From an uncultured Chitinophagales bacterium (GTDB lineage Bacteria; Bacteroidota; Bacteroidia; Chitinophagales; UBA2359): 38,761 nucleotides of DNA. The stretch's first letter is position 1; the number at the start of each line of letters is the position of its first letter. The position numbers and the translations under genes were made by a program. Below are positions 27,621 to 35,842 of the stretch, one piece after another. The DNA lies in contig CALBCY010000340.1 in the NCBI GenBank assembly GCA_937927195.1, positions 1-38,761 on the forward strand. The letters are read 5' to 3'. Under the pieces are notes generated by a model. That model worked only from the letters and a program-made list of their open reading frames with translations. It did not search any database and was not told where the DNA came from.

Positions 27621-28457
27621 ATGAATACACAAAAATCAAAATACAGAATATTGGTGCTTATGGATAAATGTAAAGCATCCAATAATGCGCTTAAAAATGC
27701 TGTGAATCTCGCTAAATTGATTGATGGGAGCATCGAAGTATTTCAAGTTGAAAAGATGACAGGTGAGGCAAAATATGAAAATCAAATAACAGCTTTGAGG
27801 GCTATTGATGAAGAAGGCTTCAAACATAAAAAAGAATTTAAAAGCATCCTAAACCTTGTAGCCAAAAGAGAGGGGCTTTCTGTTAAATGCGATTTTACAT
27901 ACGGTAATGTAAAAAATGAAATTAAAGACCATATAAAAAAAACGAACCCGGATATTGTTGTAATTGGTAAGCGCAAAAAGAAAATTCTGAGCTTTTTAGG
28001 TGATGGTTTAACTAAAAATTTACTTAAGAATCATATTGGAGCTGTTTTAATAGCTGGCGAAAATGAAGCGTTTACATCCTATAACGATAAATCTATTGGC
28101 TTTTTAAACAATGTAGAAGACATCGAAAAAATAAGCTTGGTAAATGACCTTAAAAAACACATCAAAAAACCCCATAGACTTTTTAAGATAAACCAGGGTG
28201 ATGTAAAAACAAAACAAGACGAATTAGCTAAAGTGGAACAAGAAGAGGCTAAAAATGAGCCTGTTGTTTATGAATTCGAAGCAAATAATAATGCTGCAAG
28301 TGGTATGGCTAATTTAATTTCAAACAATAATTTAGCCTTACTTTGCTTGAATAAAAAGAATAAAAGTCACAGTTCTTTTTCAAACAGATTAAACGACATT
28401 TTTACCAAAACAATAGAACAAACGAGCATTCCAGTTCTTGTACTAAATAACAGTTAA
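27621..28457 (+). CDS. Tandem universal stress protein (UspA-like)
   Basis: A 278-residue protein made of two Usp-like halves. The first (about 7-145) opens with YRILVLMDKCKASNNALKNA and contains NPDIVVIGKRKKK and GAVLIAGEN. The second (about 150-278) ends LALLCLNKKN … TSIPVLVLNNS, the usual last strand of a Usp domain. The Gly-rich ATP-binding loop (G-2x-G-9x-G-S/T) is not clear in either half, so nucleotide binding is doubtful. It lies 19 bases after the SulP transporter gene on the same strand. The pairing suggests it tunes or protects transporter activity under stress, as proposed for other Usp-transporter pairs; this is inference. Confidence 0.9.
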   Translation: MNTQKSKYRILVLMDKCKASNNALKNAVNLAKLIDGSIEVFQVEKMTGEAKYENQITALRAIDEEGFKHKKEFKSILNLVAKREGLSVKCDFTYGNVKNEIKDHIKKTNPDIVVIGKRKKKILSFLGDGLTKNLLKNHIGAVLIAGENEAFTSYNDKSIGFLNNVEDIEKISLVNDLKKHIKKPHRLFKINQGDVKTKQDELAKVEQEEAKNEPVVYEFEANNNAASGMANLISNNNLALLCLNKKNKSHSSFSNRLNDIFTKTIEQTSIPVLVLNNS

Positions 28458-28613
28458 AGCCTGAATTCGATCAATATTTTTTTTACATTTTAAGTTCGCT
28501 ATAGCCACAATTGTTTTGTTTAAAAAAGATGGTTGACTTGAGTTGATCAACGAATAGACATTTATCAAATAGGATGCGTTAAAGAACAGGAAGGACTAAA
28601 GTTTCAGAAAAAC

Positions 28614-28671
28614 ATCAACAGAGTATTAAGCTTCTTAATTGTTTCAAATTTATTGTTGTTGATATTTTTTT
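28614..28671 (+). terminator. Possible branched terminator after the SulP-Usp operon
   Basis: ATCAACA (28614-28620) pairs with TGTTGAT (28656-28662), just before a run of T residues at 28664-28670. Inside is a second perfect hairpin, ATTAAG-CTT-CTTAAT (28625-28639). The stems are AT-rich and weak. The 28458-28723 spacer contains nothing else except two tandem TTGATTGG words at 28703-28718. Confidence 0.35.
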
Positions 28672-28723
28672 GGGGAATCTAGTTGTTGTTATGATGTTTT
28701 AATTGATTGGTTGATTGGTTATC

Positions 28724-29650
28724 TCATGATTTAGTTTTAGCCAACCATGAAAACATTTTTTCAAAACCAATCTCCCTCACTTCTTGGGCAGATAAAAATA
28801 TGTCGTGTTGCGCATTGTCAATTTTCAAAAGAGTGACTTCTTTGCCCAATTTTTTACCAACTCTTTTTATGTCTTCAATATTTAATACTATGTCATTAGA
28901 CATTGCTTCTTTTGAATACTTCGACATTTTAAGAGAACCAGAAGCGTGCATGACCAAGACGGGAACGGTGATGTTTGAGTTTGCCAATTTCTTTTGAGCG
29001 ATGTCGATAGCGACCAACCATTTAAAGTAAGTCGGAAATCCCTTTATGGGTTTCCAGGCCAGATTGAAATCCCATTCGCCGTAAAAATCTTTGTGGACAC
29101 TTTCACCATAAGCAGGAGACAATACTCCTTCGATCTTTGCAAAATCTGATAATTTTGAAATGGACTTGGCAGCAAACAAACTCATTGATTTTTCAAATTT
29201 TGTTTGATTGAAATCCAGAAAGGGGGAGTTTAATATTAAACCATCGACAAGATTTTTTTCTTGTCCATCATTCATATAGCTGCTTGCTATTAATCCTCCA
29301 GTGGAATGAGCCAACATAAACACAGCGCTGCTCTTGCTTTTGATTTCCCGAATGGCAATGGAGATTTCCTCAAAATACTCTTCAATGTCTTTGCAATAAT
29401 TTGGATGCTGATGTTCCAACAAAGCCCGACCATATTTCCGAAGGTCAATTGCATAAAAATCAAAATCATTTTTATTAAACTGTTCTCCTAAATGGGGATG
29501 AAAAAAGTAGTCGATGTAACCATGCAAATACAAGACACTTTTTCTATTGCCGGTATTGAAATTCGAAGAAGTCAGAACGGCAATTGCCTCGCCTTCATAA
29601 TCAGGCTTGAGTTCTAGGGTTTGGCTGGTGAAGTCTTTTGTTAGGTTCAA
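28724..29650 (-). CDS. Alpha/beta hydrolase (serine aminopeptidase/lysophospholipase type)
   Basis: A 308-residue soluble protein of the S33/Hydrolase_4 class. The oxyanion-hole strand is VLYLHGYIDYF (residues 39-49), and the nucleophile elbow is AHSTGG with Ser116 (the usual GHSxGG, with Ala first). The acid residue probably lies in the VLVMHASGSLK to DIVLNIED region. The catalytic His is in DNAQHDIFLS near residue 282. FYAIDLRKYGRA matches the conserved strand before the elbow in monoglyceride-lipase-like proteins. There is no signal peptide, so it is cytoplasmic. The substrate is unknown; an acylglycerol, lysophospholipid or small ester is likely. It stands alone, convergent with the Usp gene and with repeat-rich DNA upstream. 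Confidence 0.9.
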   Translation of the reverse strand: MNLTKDFTSQTLELKPDYEGEAIAVLTSSNFNTGNRKSVLYLHGYIDYFFHPHLGEQFNKNDFDFYAIDLRKYGRALLEHQHPNYCKDIEEYFEEISIAIREIKSKSSAVFMLAHSTGGLIASSYMNDGQEKNLVDGLILNSPFLDFNQTKFEKSMSLFAAKSISKLSDFAKIEGVLSPAYGESVHKDFYGEWDFNLAWKPIKGFPTYFKWLVAIDIAQKKLANSNITVPVLVMHASGSLKMSKYSKEAMSNDIVLNIEDIKRVGKKLGKEVTLLKIDNAQHDIFLSAQEVREIGFEKMFSWLAKTKS

Positions 29651-30201
29651 ATTTTTTGGATTTTTTTTGGGCTAGTGTGGATGATGCTATAAATATAATG
29701 ACTTTTTTTGTGAAATGGTTTTCCACACAGCAACCATCATCCTGGAATTTATTCCACAGTAAACCTATTCGATCAGAGAATTTTTGAGAAAATATACGGC
29801 TGGGCTGGCACTCCAGATCCCACATTCTGCTCAGCAAGGTTCGTTTTTTGATAAAATGGCTGAAATGTGAGTTGAATCGTTCGTTTCAAAAGTGATGGGT
29901 CTTGCGTGGCAAGATGGTTCGTGGCAGGTGGTTCGTGAGATTTCTGGTCAAGCCAGAAATGACGAGGTGGTGTGTGTGTGTGTGTGTGTATCGTCTCGGA
30001 ATTTTCTCCACAGTAAAACATTTTCGATCAGAGATTTTTTTATTCAGTAGGGCTTAAATTTGGTACTCGTATTTTTACAAATAGAATGGGTTAAAACCCA
30101 TCTGTAAAAAAATCTCCCCTTCAGGGTAGGCTTATTGTTACTGTTTTTTTATCAAAAAAAAATTGGTCTCTTACTTAGAAGTTAAGCAAAAATGGCAAAA
30201 A
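29651..30201. repeat. Repeat-rich intergenic region with TG microsatellite, direct repeats and hairpins
   Basis: No convincing gene is present. A 42-base element (GGAATTT..T.CCACAGTAAA … TTCGATCAGAGA…TTTTT) occurs at 29744-29785 and 29998-30039. Between the copies lie two TGGTTCGTG words, a small hairpin TTTCTGG-TCAAG-CCAGAAA (29941-29959) and a (GT)10 run at 29970-29989. A larger two-part hairpin follows: TTTTTACA (30072-30079) pairs with TGTAAAAA (30103-30110), enclosing ATGGGTT-AA-AACCCAT (30086-30101). The whole looks like an accumulation of interspersed palindromic elements. Open frames here contain simple-repeat peptides and are not accepted as genes. Confidence 0.65.
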
Positions 30202-30242
30202 AAATCACCACTCATATTTTTCAATATTATGAGTGGTGATTT
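30202..30242 (-). terminator. Strong Rho-independent terminator of the small peptide gene
   Basis: A 15-pair perfect stem, 30202-30216 with 30228-30242 (core ATCACCACTCATA / TATGAGTGGTGAT), with an 11-base loop. On the minus strand it is followed by eight T residues (complement of 30197-30204, partly in the stem). It lies about 80 bases after the stop codon of the peptide gene, supporting that gene's reality. Confidence 0.85.
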
Positions 30243-30323
30243 ATTAGATTAATGTTTTGAATATTAAAAATTCAATCATTGTGTAGAAAATGACACAAAT
30301 CTTTACTTAAGCGGCAGGAGCTA

Positions 30324-30512
30324 TTAACCAGCTTCACTTACATCCGCAGTGCCGATTTTACCACCTTCACTTACATCCGCAGTGCCTATAACAACACCAC
30401 CTTCACTTATATCTGCAGTGCCGACTCCACCTTGAACATTGATTTTTTTTGCTTCGCTAAGCACTTCTACTTTTTCGTCGACTTTGAAGTCATCTAAAGA
30501 TTTTAATTTCAT
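30324..30512 (-). CDS. Putative RiPP precursor peptide with three core repeats
   Basis: A 62-residue peptide. Residues 1-29 look like a leader: MKLKSLDDFKVDEKVEVLSE, then AKKINVQGG, with a double-Gly end typical of peptides cut by C39 peptidases. Residues 30-62 are three near-copies: VGTADISEGG, VVIGTADVSEGG and KIGTADVSEAG. Each has one Thr, one Asp, one Ser and one Glu, and the first two end in GG. Units 2 and 3 share 22 identical bases (30365-30386 and 30332-30353), and unit 1 (30401-30422) differs at two. Thr/Ser with Asp/Glu in short repeats would suit ester cross-linked (graspetide-like) or dehydrated products, but no ATP-grasp, radical SAM, lanthionine or protease gene is nearby. A strong terminator follows and 800 bases of spacer precede it. 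The coding call is good; the RiPP role is inferred. Confidence 0.68.
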   Translation of the reverse strand: MKLKSLDDFKVDEKVEVLSEAKKINVQGGVGTADISEGGVVIGTADVSEGGKIGTADVSEAG

Positions 30513-31312
30513 GGTTTTAAATTTAAAAGGTTATTAATTACCAGTAAAACTGGTTTGAAAATTATTGGAATTGCTGGACTTTAAAATTTTGTTTCTTAAG
30601 CCAGCTCAATTTTTAAATTTTATATTTTTTAAAATTTCACAATTGACTGATTGCTGTTGGTCTAACGATTTAGAACGGTAGACAATGAACTAATCGTTAC
30701 AGGCTAAACGGTAGAGAGAATTTGTCAGGTTTGTAATCTTATCTATTCTTTCTTGATGAGGGGGGGCATGAAATTCACAAAACACAGCCAAAACATTCTA
30801 TACTAAACAAATAAGCCAGCTATCTGTTTTACTCTAAATACACCTACAATGTTACGCACATTTTGACATTTTGCGAAAAACCCCAGGAATATTTTTTAAA
30901 GGATGAACGGTCGAATTATTCATTAAGTGATACAAAATAATTAACTCAGCGCAAGTCTATAACTAGCTCTAGTTTCATTTGCTTGGAGACTTCTCAGGGA
31001 CACCATTGCCTACTAACAAAGCTGATCACTAATTTCTGTTATAAGTCTTTCATATCCAGTCAGACATTTGACAGTACAAATTGTATAAGGACCGTTGTTG
31101 TTTCAATTCAATCCCCTATTTCTACAATTCAGTTAGTTTTTAGTATGACCCAGTAGATTCCACTTTAAAAGCTGTGGAATTTTCCTCAATTTCATCCTAG
31201 AAATAACAACCATTCTTTGTTCTCTGATTAGCATACTGGGTATGTGATCGGTGATGACAAGGCTTTATTCTTAAACTAATTATTTGACAGAATCGATTCA
31301 AAATTTCATAAA
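30513..31312. other. Divergent 800-base intergenic region, no gene
   Basis: It lies between the peptide gene (minus) and the TonB receptor (plus) and should hold both promoters. I see no credible small gene or structured RNA. Two local symmetries stand out: CCAGT-AAA-ACTGG at 30541-30553, just upstream of the peptide start, and an inverted pair TAACGATT / AATCGTTA at 30663-30670 and 30692-30699, interleaved with two ACGGTAGA words (30675-30682 and 30708-30715). These could be regulator sites. The region is unusually long for this window. Confidence 0.5.
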
Positions 31313-33685
31313 ATGAAAAAATACATTATTCTTGTTGCAAGTTTATTTTTTACCCTGAACCTCATTTCACAAAACAATTTCACTCAAACCATCAGAGGAA
31401 TTGTGATTGACAAGGACGCCGATTATCCATTGATTGGTGTCAATGTGGTTTTGGATGGAACCACATCTGGAACGGTTACAGACCTAAATGGAAAATTCGT
31501 TCTTGAAAACATTCCCATTGGCAGACAGGGCATCACTTTTTCTTATATCGGATACAAAGCCATAAAAAGGTCAAACATTTTAGTCAGTACAGGAAAGGAA
31601 ATTTTCATTGAAATTGAAATGGAAGAAGATTTAAACACGCTGTCTGAAATAGTTGTCAGTGCAAAAAAAGACAAGGGACGAGCTGTCAATGGAATGGCTG
31701 GAATAAGCGCTCGATCATTGAGTGTCGATGAAATTACAAGATTCGCAGGAGCTACGGGTGATGTGGCTCGGATGGCCCAAAATTTTGCTGGAGTGAGCGG
31801 AGCGAGCGATGATAGAAATGACATCATCGTTAGGGGAAATTCCCCTACGGCTGTCGTTTGGAGAATCGATGGGATGGACATTCCTTCGCCCAATCACTGG
31901 GCAACACTGGGATCGACGGGTGGACCAGTTTCAATGTTGAATAGCAACAATCTTAGCAATAGTGATTTTATTTCCAGTGCCTTTCCAGCAGAATACGGAA
32001 ACGCAACCGCTGCGGTTTTTGATTTGAAACTACGAAATGGAAATCCTGACAAATTCGAATTTCTTGGACAAATAGGTTTCAATGGTTTTGAGGCAGGAAT
32101 TGAAGGTCCTTTGAAAAAAGGCAGCGGGGCTTCTTTTATGATTAATTATCGTTACTCGACCCTGGCAATTTTTAGTGCCCTTGGACTGGATTTTGGAACG
32201 GGCGCAGCTGTCCCCCAATATCAAGACCTTACTTTCAAAGTAAATGTTCCGACTAAAAAAGCAGGACGTTTCAGCCTTTGGGGATTGGGTGGTGTGAGCG
32301 ATATTACCTTTGAACCAGATCCAGACGATGACAACCTTTTTAGTGAAGGAGATGAAAAATTGTTCAGTAGTTCAGAAACGGGAATTATTGGTTTCAATCA
32401 TTTTTATTTCTTCGATAAAAATACTTCTTCAAATTTGGGCATTTCTCTTTCAGGAGCGCAAAGCAATTCATCGGTTGAAGAATTAAGAGACCTTAGTGAA
32501 ACCACCTATGAGAAAGTTTATAGCTCAGACAATTACCAGGGTAAAATTGGAGTGAATTGGACTTTCAATAAAAAGTTGAATTCCAAAAACAGAATCAAAG
32601 CAGGACTCATCTATGACAATTACAACTTGGCACTGGAAGATTCTATTTTGATCGATGACGTTTTACCAAATGGTGATACCTTTTGGTTCACAGAACTAGA
32701 TTTTAATAACCGAACCGATCTTTATCGAGGTTTCGCTCAATGGCAAAACAAGATCAATGATCGAATGACTTTGAATGCAGGATTGCATGGTGCATGGTTT
32801 GGTTTGAACGATGCAAAAACTTTGGAGCCAAGACTAGCCCTTTCGTTTCAGGCAAGTAAAAAAAGTTTGTTTGCAGCAGGATTTGGAATGCATTCTCAAT
32901 TGCAACCCCTACCAATTTATTTCACAAAAAACTCAGAAGCCAGTCCTGAAAAAAATCTTGCGAATGAGGCCCTTGATTTTGTGAGAAGCAATCATTATGT
33001 CCTTTCATGGGATTACCAATTGCTAAAAAATATGCGCTTTAAAATTGAGACATATTACCAGTCTTTGTCTGGTTTGGCAGTCGATCCGGAAGACGAGGAT
33101 TTTTCTGTCGTCAATTTTGGAGCAGGCTTTGGATTTCCCAACAGAGTTGGCTTGGTCAACGATGGAACGGGTCAGAATTATGGAGTAGATATTACTTTGG
33201 AGCGGTTTTTAAGCAAGGGATTTTATTATCTTGTGACGGCTTCACTTTTCAACAGCCAATACAAAGGATTGGACGGCGAATGGTACAATACCTTCTACAA
33301 TTCAAATTACGTGATGAATGTTTTGGCTGGGAAAGAATTTAACATTGGAGAGAAATTTACTTTAACGATTGATGGTCGACTCAACTTTGCTGGAGGTAGA
33401 AGGTTTACACCAATAGATTTGGCGGCATCTATTGATGCTGGAGAAGAAATTTTGGATGAAAGCCAAAATTTCGAGGGCCAATTTGATCCGTATTTAAGAC
33501 CCGATTTAAAAATTGGATATCGATTAAATTCTAAAAAATACAGTCAGACATTTTCTATAGATCTTCAAAATTTTATCGGAAGAAAAAATGTCTTTAACAG
33601 ATATTACAATGAAGACAAAGAAGAAATTACCACAAATTATCAGAGAGGATTTTTTCCAGATTTCCGTTATCAAATTTTATTCTAA
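31313..33685 (+). CDS. TonB-dependent receptor with carboxypeptidase-regulatory-like domain
   Basis: A 790-residue outer-membrane receptor. The signal peptide is about 1-20 (MKKYIILVASLFFTLNLISQ). A CarboxypepD_reg-like domain covers about 27-110 (IRGIVIDKDADYPLIGVNVV … TVTDLNGKFVLENIP … SYIGYK). The plug follows at about 115-250 with DRNDIIVRGNSPTAVVWRID and GMDIPSPNHWA, and the beta-barrel runs to the end, closing with FPDFRYQILF, an aromatic C-terminus as needed for barrel insertion. It has no SusD partner downstream and lacks the SusC-type length (about 1000), so it is probably a siderophore, metal or peptide receptor rather than a glycan one; the ligand is not known. It is followed by a hairpin and then, on the same strand, a LytS/LytTR pair. 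Confidence 0.93.
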   Translation: MKKYIILVASLFFTLNLISQNNFTQTIRGIVIDKDADYPLIGVNVVLDGTTSGTVTDLNGKFVLENIPIGRQGITFSYIGYKAIKRSNILVSTGKEIFIEIEMEEDLNTLSEIVVSAKKDKGRAVNGMAGISARSLSVDEITRFAGATGDVARMAQNFAGVSGASDDRNDIIVRGNSPTAVVWRIDGMDIPSPNHWATLGSTGGPVSMLNSNNLSNSDFISSAFPAEYGNATAAVFDLKLRNGNPDKFEFLGQIGFNGFEAGIEGPLKKGSGASFMINYRYSTLAIFSALGLDFGTGAAVPQYQDLTFKVNVPTKKAGRFSLWGLGGVSDITFEPDPDDDNLFSEGDEKLFSSSETGIIGFNHFYFFDKNTSSNLGISLSGAQSNSSVEELRDLSETTYEKVYSSDNYQGKIGVNWTFNKKLNSKNRIKAGLIYDNYNLALEDSILIDDVLPNGDTFWFTELDFNNRTDLYRGFAQWQNKINDRMTLNAGLHGAWFGLNDAKTLEPRLALSFQASKKSLFAAGFGMHSQLQPLPIYFTKNSEASPEKNLANEALDFVRSNHYVLSWDYQLLKNMRFKIETYYQSLSGLAVDPEDEDFSVVNFGAGFGFPNRVGLVNDGTGQNYGVDITLERFLSKGFYYLVTASLFNSQYKGLDGEWYNTFYNSNYVMNVLAGKEFNIGEKFTLTIDGRLNFAGGRRFTPIDLAASIDAGEEILDESQNFEGQFDPYLRPDLKIGYRLNSKKYSQTFSIDLQNFIGRKNVFNRYYNEDKEEITTNYQRGFFPDFRYQILF

Positions 33686-33715
33686 TAGGCGCAATCAAAT
33701 TAGTAACAAAACAAC

Positions 33716-33748
33716 AGCCCATCCCTTACCTCCGGTCAGGGATGGGCT
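33716..33748 (+). terminator. Hairpin after the TonB receptor gene
   Basis: AGCCCATCCCT (33716-33726) pairs perfectly with AGGGATGGGCT (33738-33748), with an 11-base loop that can itself pair ACC/GGT. No T-run follows, so it may be an attenuating or mRNA-protecting hairpin rather than a full terminator; readthrough into the kinase gene is possible. Confidence 0.6.
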
Positions 33749-33789
33749 TGATTCCACCTTGAGGCTACCTTGATTCCAACCTTGATTCC
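33748..33789. repeat. Three TTGATTCC words upstream of the second kinase gene
   Basis: TTGATTCC occurs at 33748-33755, 33770-33777 and 33782-33789 (spacings 22 and 12 bases), mostly inside a longer CCTTGATTCCA context. LytTR proteins bind pairs of direct repeats, so autoregulation is conceivable, but the 12-base spacing could equally be simple tandem duplication. Confidence 0.35.
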
Positions 33790-33892
33790 GTTACAGGTGA
33801 CCGATTTAGCATGGTTAAATGAATTGTATTAAAACAAATCTTTGTTGAAAAGACTGGATTCAAATCCAAAAATCACTATATTCTAGGCATCG

Positions 33893-34960
33893 ATGTTTAA
33901 ATCAAAACAGTTTAAAGAATTAATCGGCTTTGACCATACAATTTTGGTCATCTCCTATATTCTATTAACTGGACTTTCTTTTCCGTTTATTTTCTCTATG
34001 GTAAGTGGTGCGCAATATCACGAACATATTGTGGGTGAAATGCTGGGTGGAATCTTTTATGCTTCTGTGCTAACTTTTGGAAATATATACATATTTCACA
34101 GAAACAAAACGGCCAAAAAAGAATTTAAAAATGCAGTGAATCTCCGTTATTTCCTGAGAAACATTGCTTACCATTTTATTTTCACCGTGTTGGCTTCATT
34201 GTCAATGACTGTTTTACAAAAAGCTTGCATGGGCTTGGAAATATGGGACGCTGAACTAATCAGATCAATAATTGGGTCGGTCTTACTTTCAGCAATATAC
34301 ATTGGATTTTATGAAGCGCTCTACTTTATAAATGCGCTCGGAAGATCAATCAAGGAACAAGAACAATTAAAAAGAGAAAATGTGGTTTCACAGTTGGAAC
34401 AATTGAAGAATCAAGTGAAACCACACTTTCTGTTCAACAGCCTGAACACCTTAATGAGCATCATACCGGAAGACGCTGATTTGGCATTGGATTACGTTCA
34501 AAATCTTTCCAAGGCTTATCGATACATCTTGGAAATCAAAGATAGAAAGTTGGTTTCCCTGCAAGAAGAACTCGAATGTATTAGAGCGTATATTTTTCTT
34601 TTAGAAATTAGATTTGGAGAAAATTTGCTCGTAGAGATTGATGAAACAGGCTTTTTAGAAAACCATCATTTGCCGCCTCTGTCTTTGCAATTGTTGGTTG
34701 AAAATGCAGTTAAGCACAATATAATTTCAGCAAAAAAACCATTGAAAATAAAAATCCATAAAAATGAAATGGACCAACTAATTGTTTCGAACAACTTACA
34801 GGAAAAACAACAAACAATGCCTTCTACAGGAACGGGCTTATCCAATATCAAAAATCGGTATGAAATATTGAGCAATCAATCCATTGAAATAAATAAGACA
34901 AAGGATAATTTTTCAGTCGCCATTCCACTCATAAAAGTCTTAGATAGAAAAAATTTATAA
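33893..34960 (+). CDS. LytS-type sensor histidine kinase (second paralogue)
   Basis: A 355-residue membrane kinase with four hydrophobic segments near 15-37, 50-68, 90-110 and 122-148, a linker helix (about 152-175) and the phosphoacceptor H178 in LKNQVKPHFLFNSLNTL. The ATPase part shows the N-box LLVENAVKHN (N271) and G-box GTGLSNIKNRY (313-323). The architecture matches the kinase at 5040-6068, but the membrane halves differ clearly, so the two probably sense different signals. The regulator gene follows 85 bases downstream on the same strand. The TonB receptor lies upstream in the same direction with a 207-base gap, which makes a functional link plausible but not proven. Confidence 0.94.
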   Translation: MFKSKQFKELIGFDHTILVISYILLTGLSFPFIFSMVSGAQYHEHIVGEMLGGIFYASVLTFGNIYIFHRNKTAKKEFKNAVNLRYFLRNIAYHFIFTVLASLSMTVLQKACMGLEIWDAELIRSIIGSVLLSAIYIGFYEALYFINALGRSIKEQEQLKRENVVSQLEQLKNQVKPHFLFNSLNTLMSIIPEDADLALDYVQNLSKAYRYILEIKDRKLVSLQEELECIRAYIFLLEIRFGENLLVEIDETGFLENHHLPPLSLQLLVENAVKHNIISAKKPLKIKIHKNEMDQLIVSNNLQEKQQTMPSTGTGLSNIKNRYEILSNQSIEINKTKDNFSVAIPLIKVLDRKNL

Positions 34961-35045
34961 TGAAATATCAGCCATCATTGTTTCACTTGTTGACCAATTC
35001 AATCCGATGCTCAACTCTTAACAAACAAATCTAAAATCTAGTAGA

Positions 35046-35804
35046 ATGAAACGCATTCTTATTATAGAGGACGAAATACCTTCTTCAAGAAGATTGGAAA
35101 AGTTACTAAAATCTTTGAGTGGTGAAATAAACATCATAGCTAAATTAGATTCTATTGAAGATTCGGTCAAATGGTTTAAAGAAAACGAGGAGCCAGATCT
35201 TGCCTTCTTCGATATTCAATTGGCAGATGGTTTGAGTTTTAGCATTTTTGATCAGGTCAACATTGAATGTCCTATTGTCTTTACCACAGCTTTTGACCAA
35301 TATGCCATCAAAGCCTTCAAGGTAAACTCTATCGATTATTTACTCAAGCCCATCAATCCAGAAGAGTTAAAAGTAGCTTGGGAGAAATTTCAAAAGACAG
35401 GCAACGACAATTTAAAACTAGAGAAAATTGTAAGTGCTTTTAATTCCATCAATCAAAGAAAAAATTTCAAGGAAAGGTTCCTGATCAAAAAAGGGGATCA
35501 ATACTTATACATTAACCATGACGAAGTGGCTTACTTTTTCTCAGAAAGCAGCTTAACTTTTTTAGTTGACAAGCACGGAGGCAAATGCATTTTCGATGAA
35601 AATTTAGATGCATTGCAGGACAAACTCGATCCGCATCATTTTTATAGAATCAACAGAAAATTTATTATTAATGAAAGTGCGATAAAAAAAATATCTAACT
35701 ATTTTAATGGTCGTCTAAAGCTAGAGCTGAATCCCCATTCAGAACAAGAAGTAATCGTAGCAAGAGAAAGAGTAGTTGATTTCAAAAATTGGCTAAATAG
35801 CTAA
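35046..35804 (+). CDS. LytTR-family response regulator (second paralogue)
   Basis: A 252-residue regulator with receiver (about 1-120) and LytTR DNA-binding domain (about 150-250). The phosphoacceptor is D56 in FFDIQLADG; FTTAFDQYA and YLLKP supply the conserved Thr and Lys (K101). In the LytTR part, FLIKKGDQYLYINHDEVAYF and FYRINRKFIIN are characteristic. Length and residue numbering are identical to the regulator at 4289-5047, and sequence runs such as LLKPI and (D/E)CPI(I/V)FTTA(Y/F)DQYA are shared, so they are paralogues. It forms a pair with the kinase just upstream. Confidence 0.95.
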   Translation: MKRILIIEDEIPSSRRLEKLLKSLSGEINIIAKLDSIEDSVKWFKENEEPDLAFFDIQLADGLSFSIFDQVNIECPIVFTTAFDQYAIKAFKVNSIDYLLKPINPEELKVAWEKFQKTGNDNLKLEKIVSAFNSINQRKNFKERFLIKKGDQYLYINHDEVAYFFSESSLTFLVDKHGGKCIFDENLDALQDKLDPHHFYRINRKFIINESAIKKISNYFNGRLKLELNPHSEQEVIVARERVVDFKNWLNS

Positions 35805-35818
35805 ATCAAAAAAAATAA

Positions 35819-35842
35819 AAGGCCGGCTGTTAAGCCGACCTT
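35819..35842. terminator. Imperfect bidirectional terminator
   Basis: AAGGCCGGCT (35819-35828) pairs with AGCCGACCTT (35833-35842) with one C-A mismatch and a GTTA loop. The minus-strand side is followed by a T-rich stretch (TTTTATTTTTTTT); the plus-strand side has only TTAAATTTC. It sits 15 bases after the regulator stop and could stop transcription from both directions. Confidence 0.65.

Noticed and set aside
29773..30021. 82-residue minus-strand open frame
   Set aside because: It is created by the GT microsatellite (a Thr-His run) and palindromic repeats; it has no family features.
30072..30110. Two-part hairpin considered as a riboswitch or small RNA
   Set aside because: It is a simple long palindrome with no known riboswitch features; kept only as part of the repeat region.
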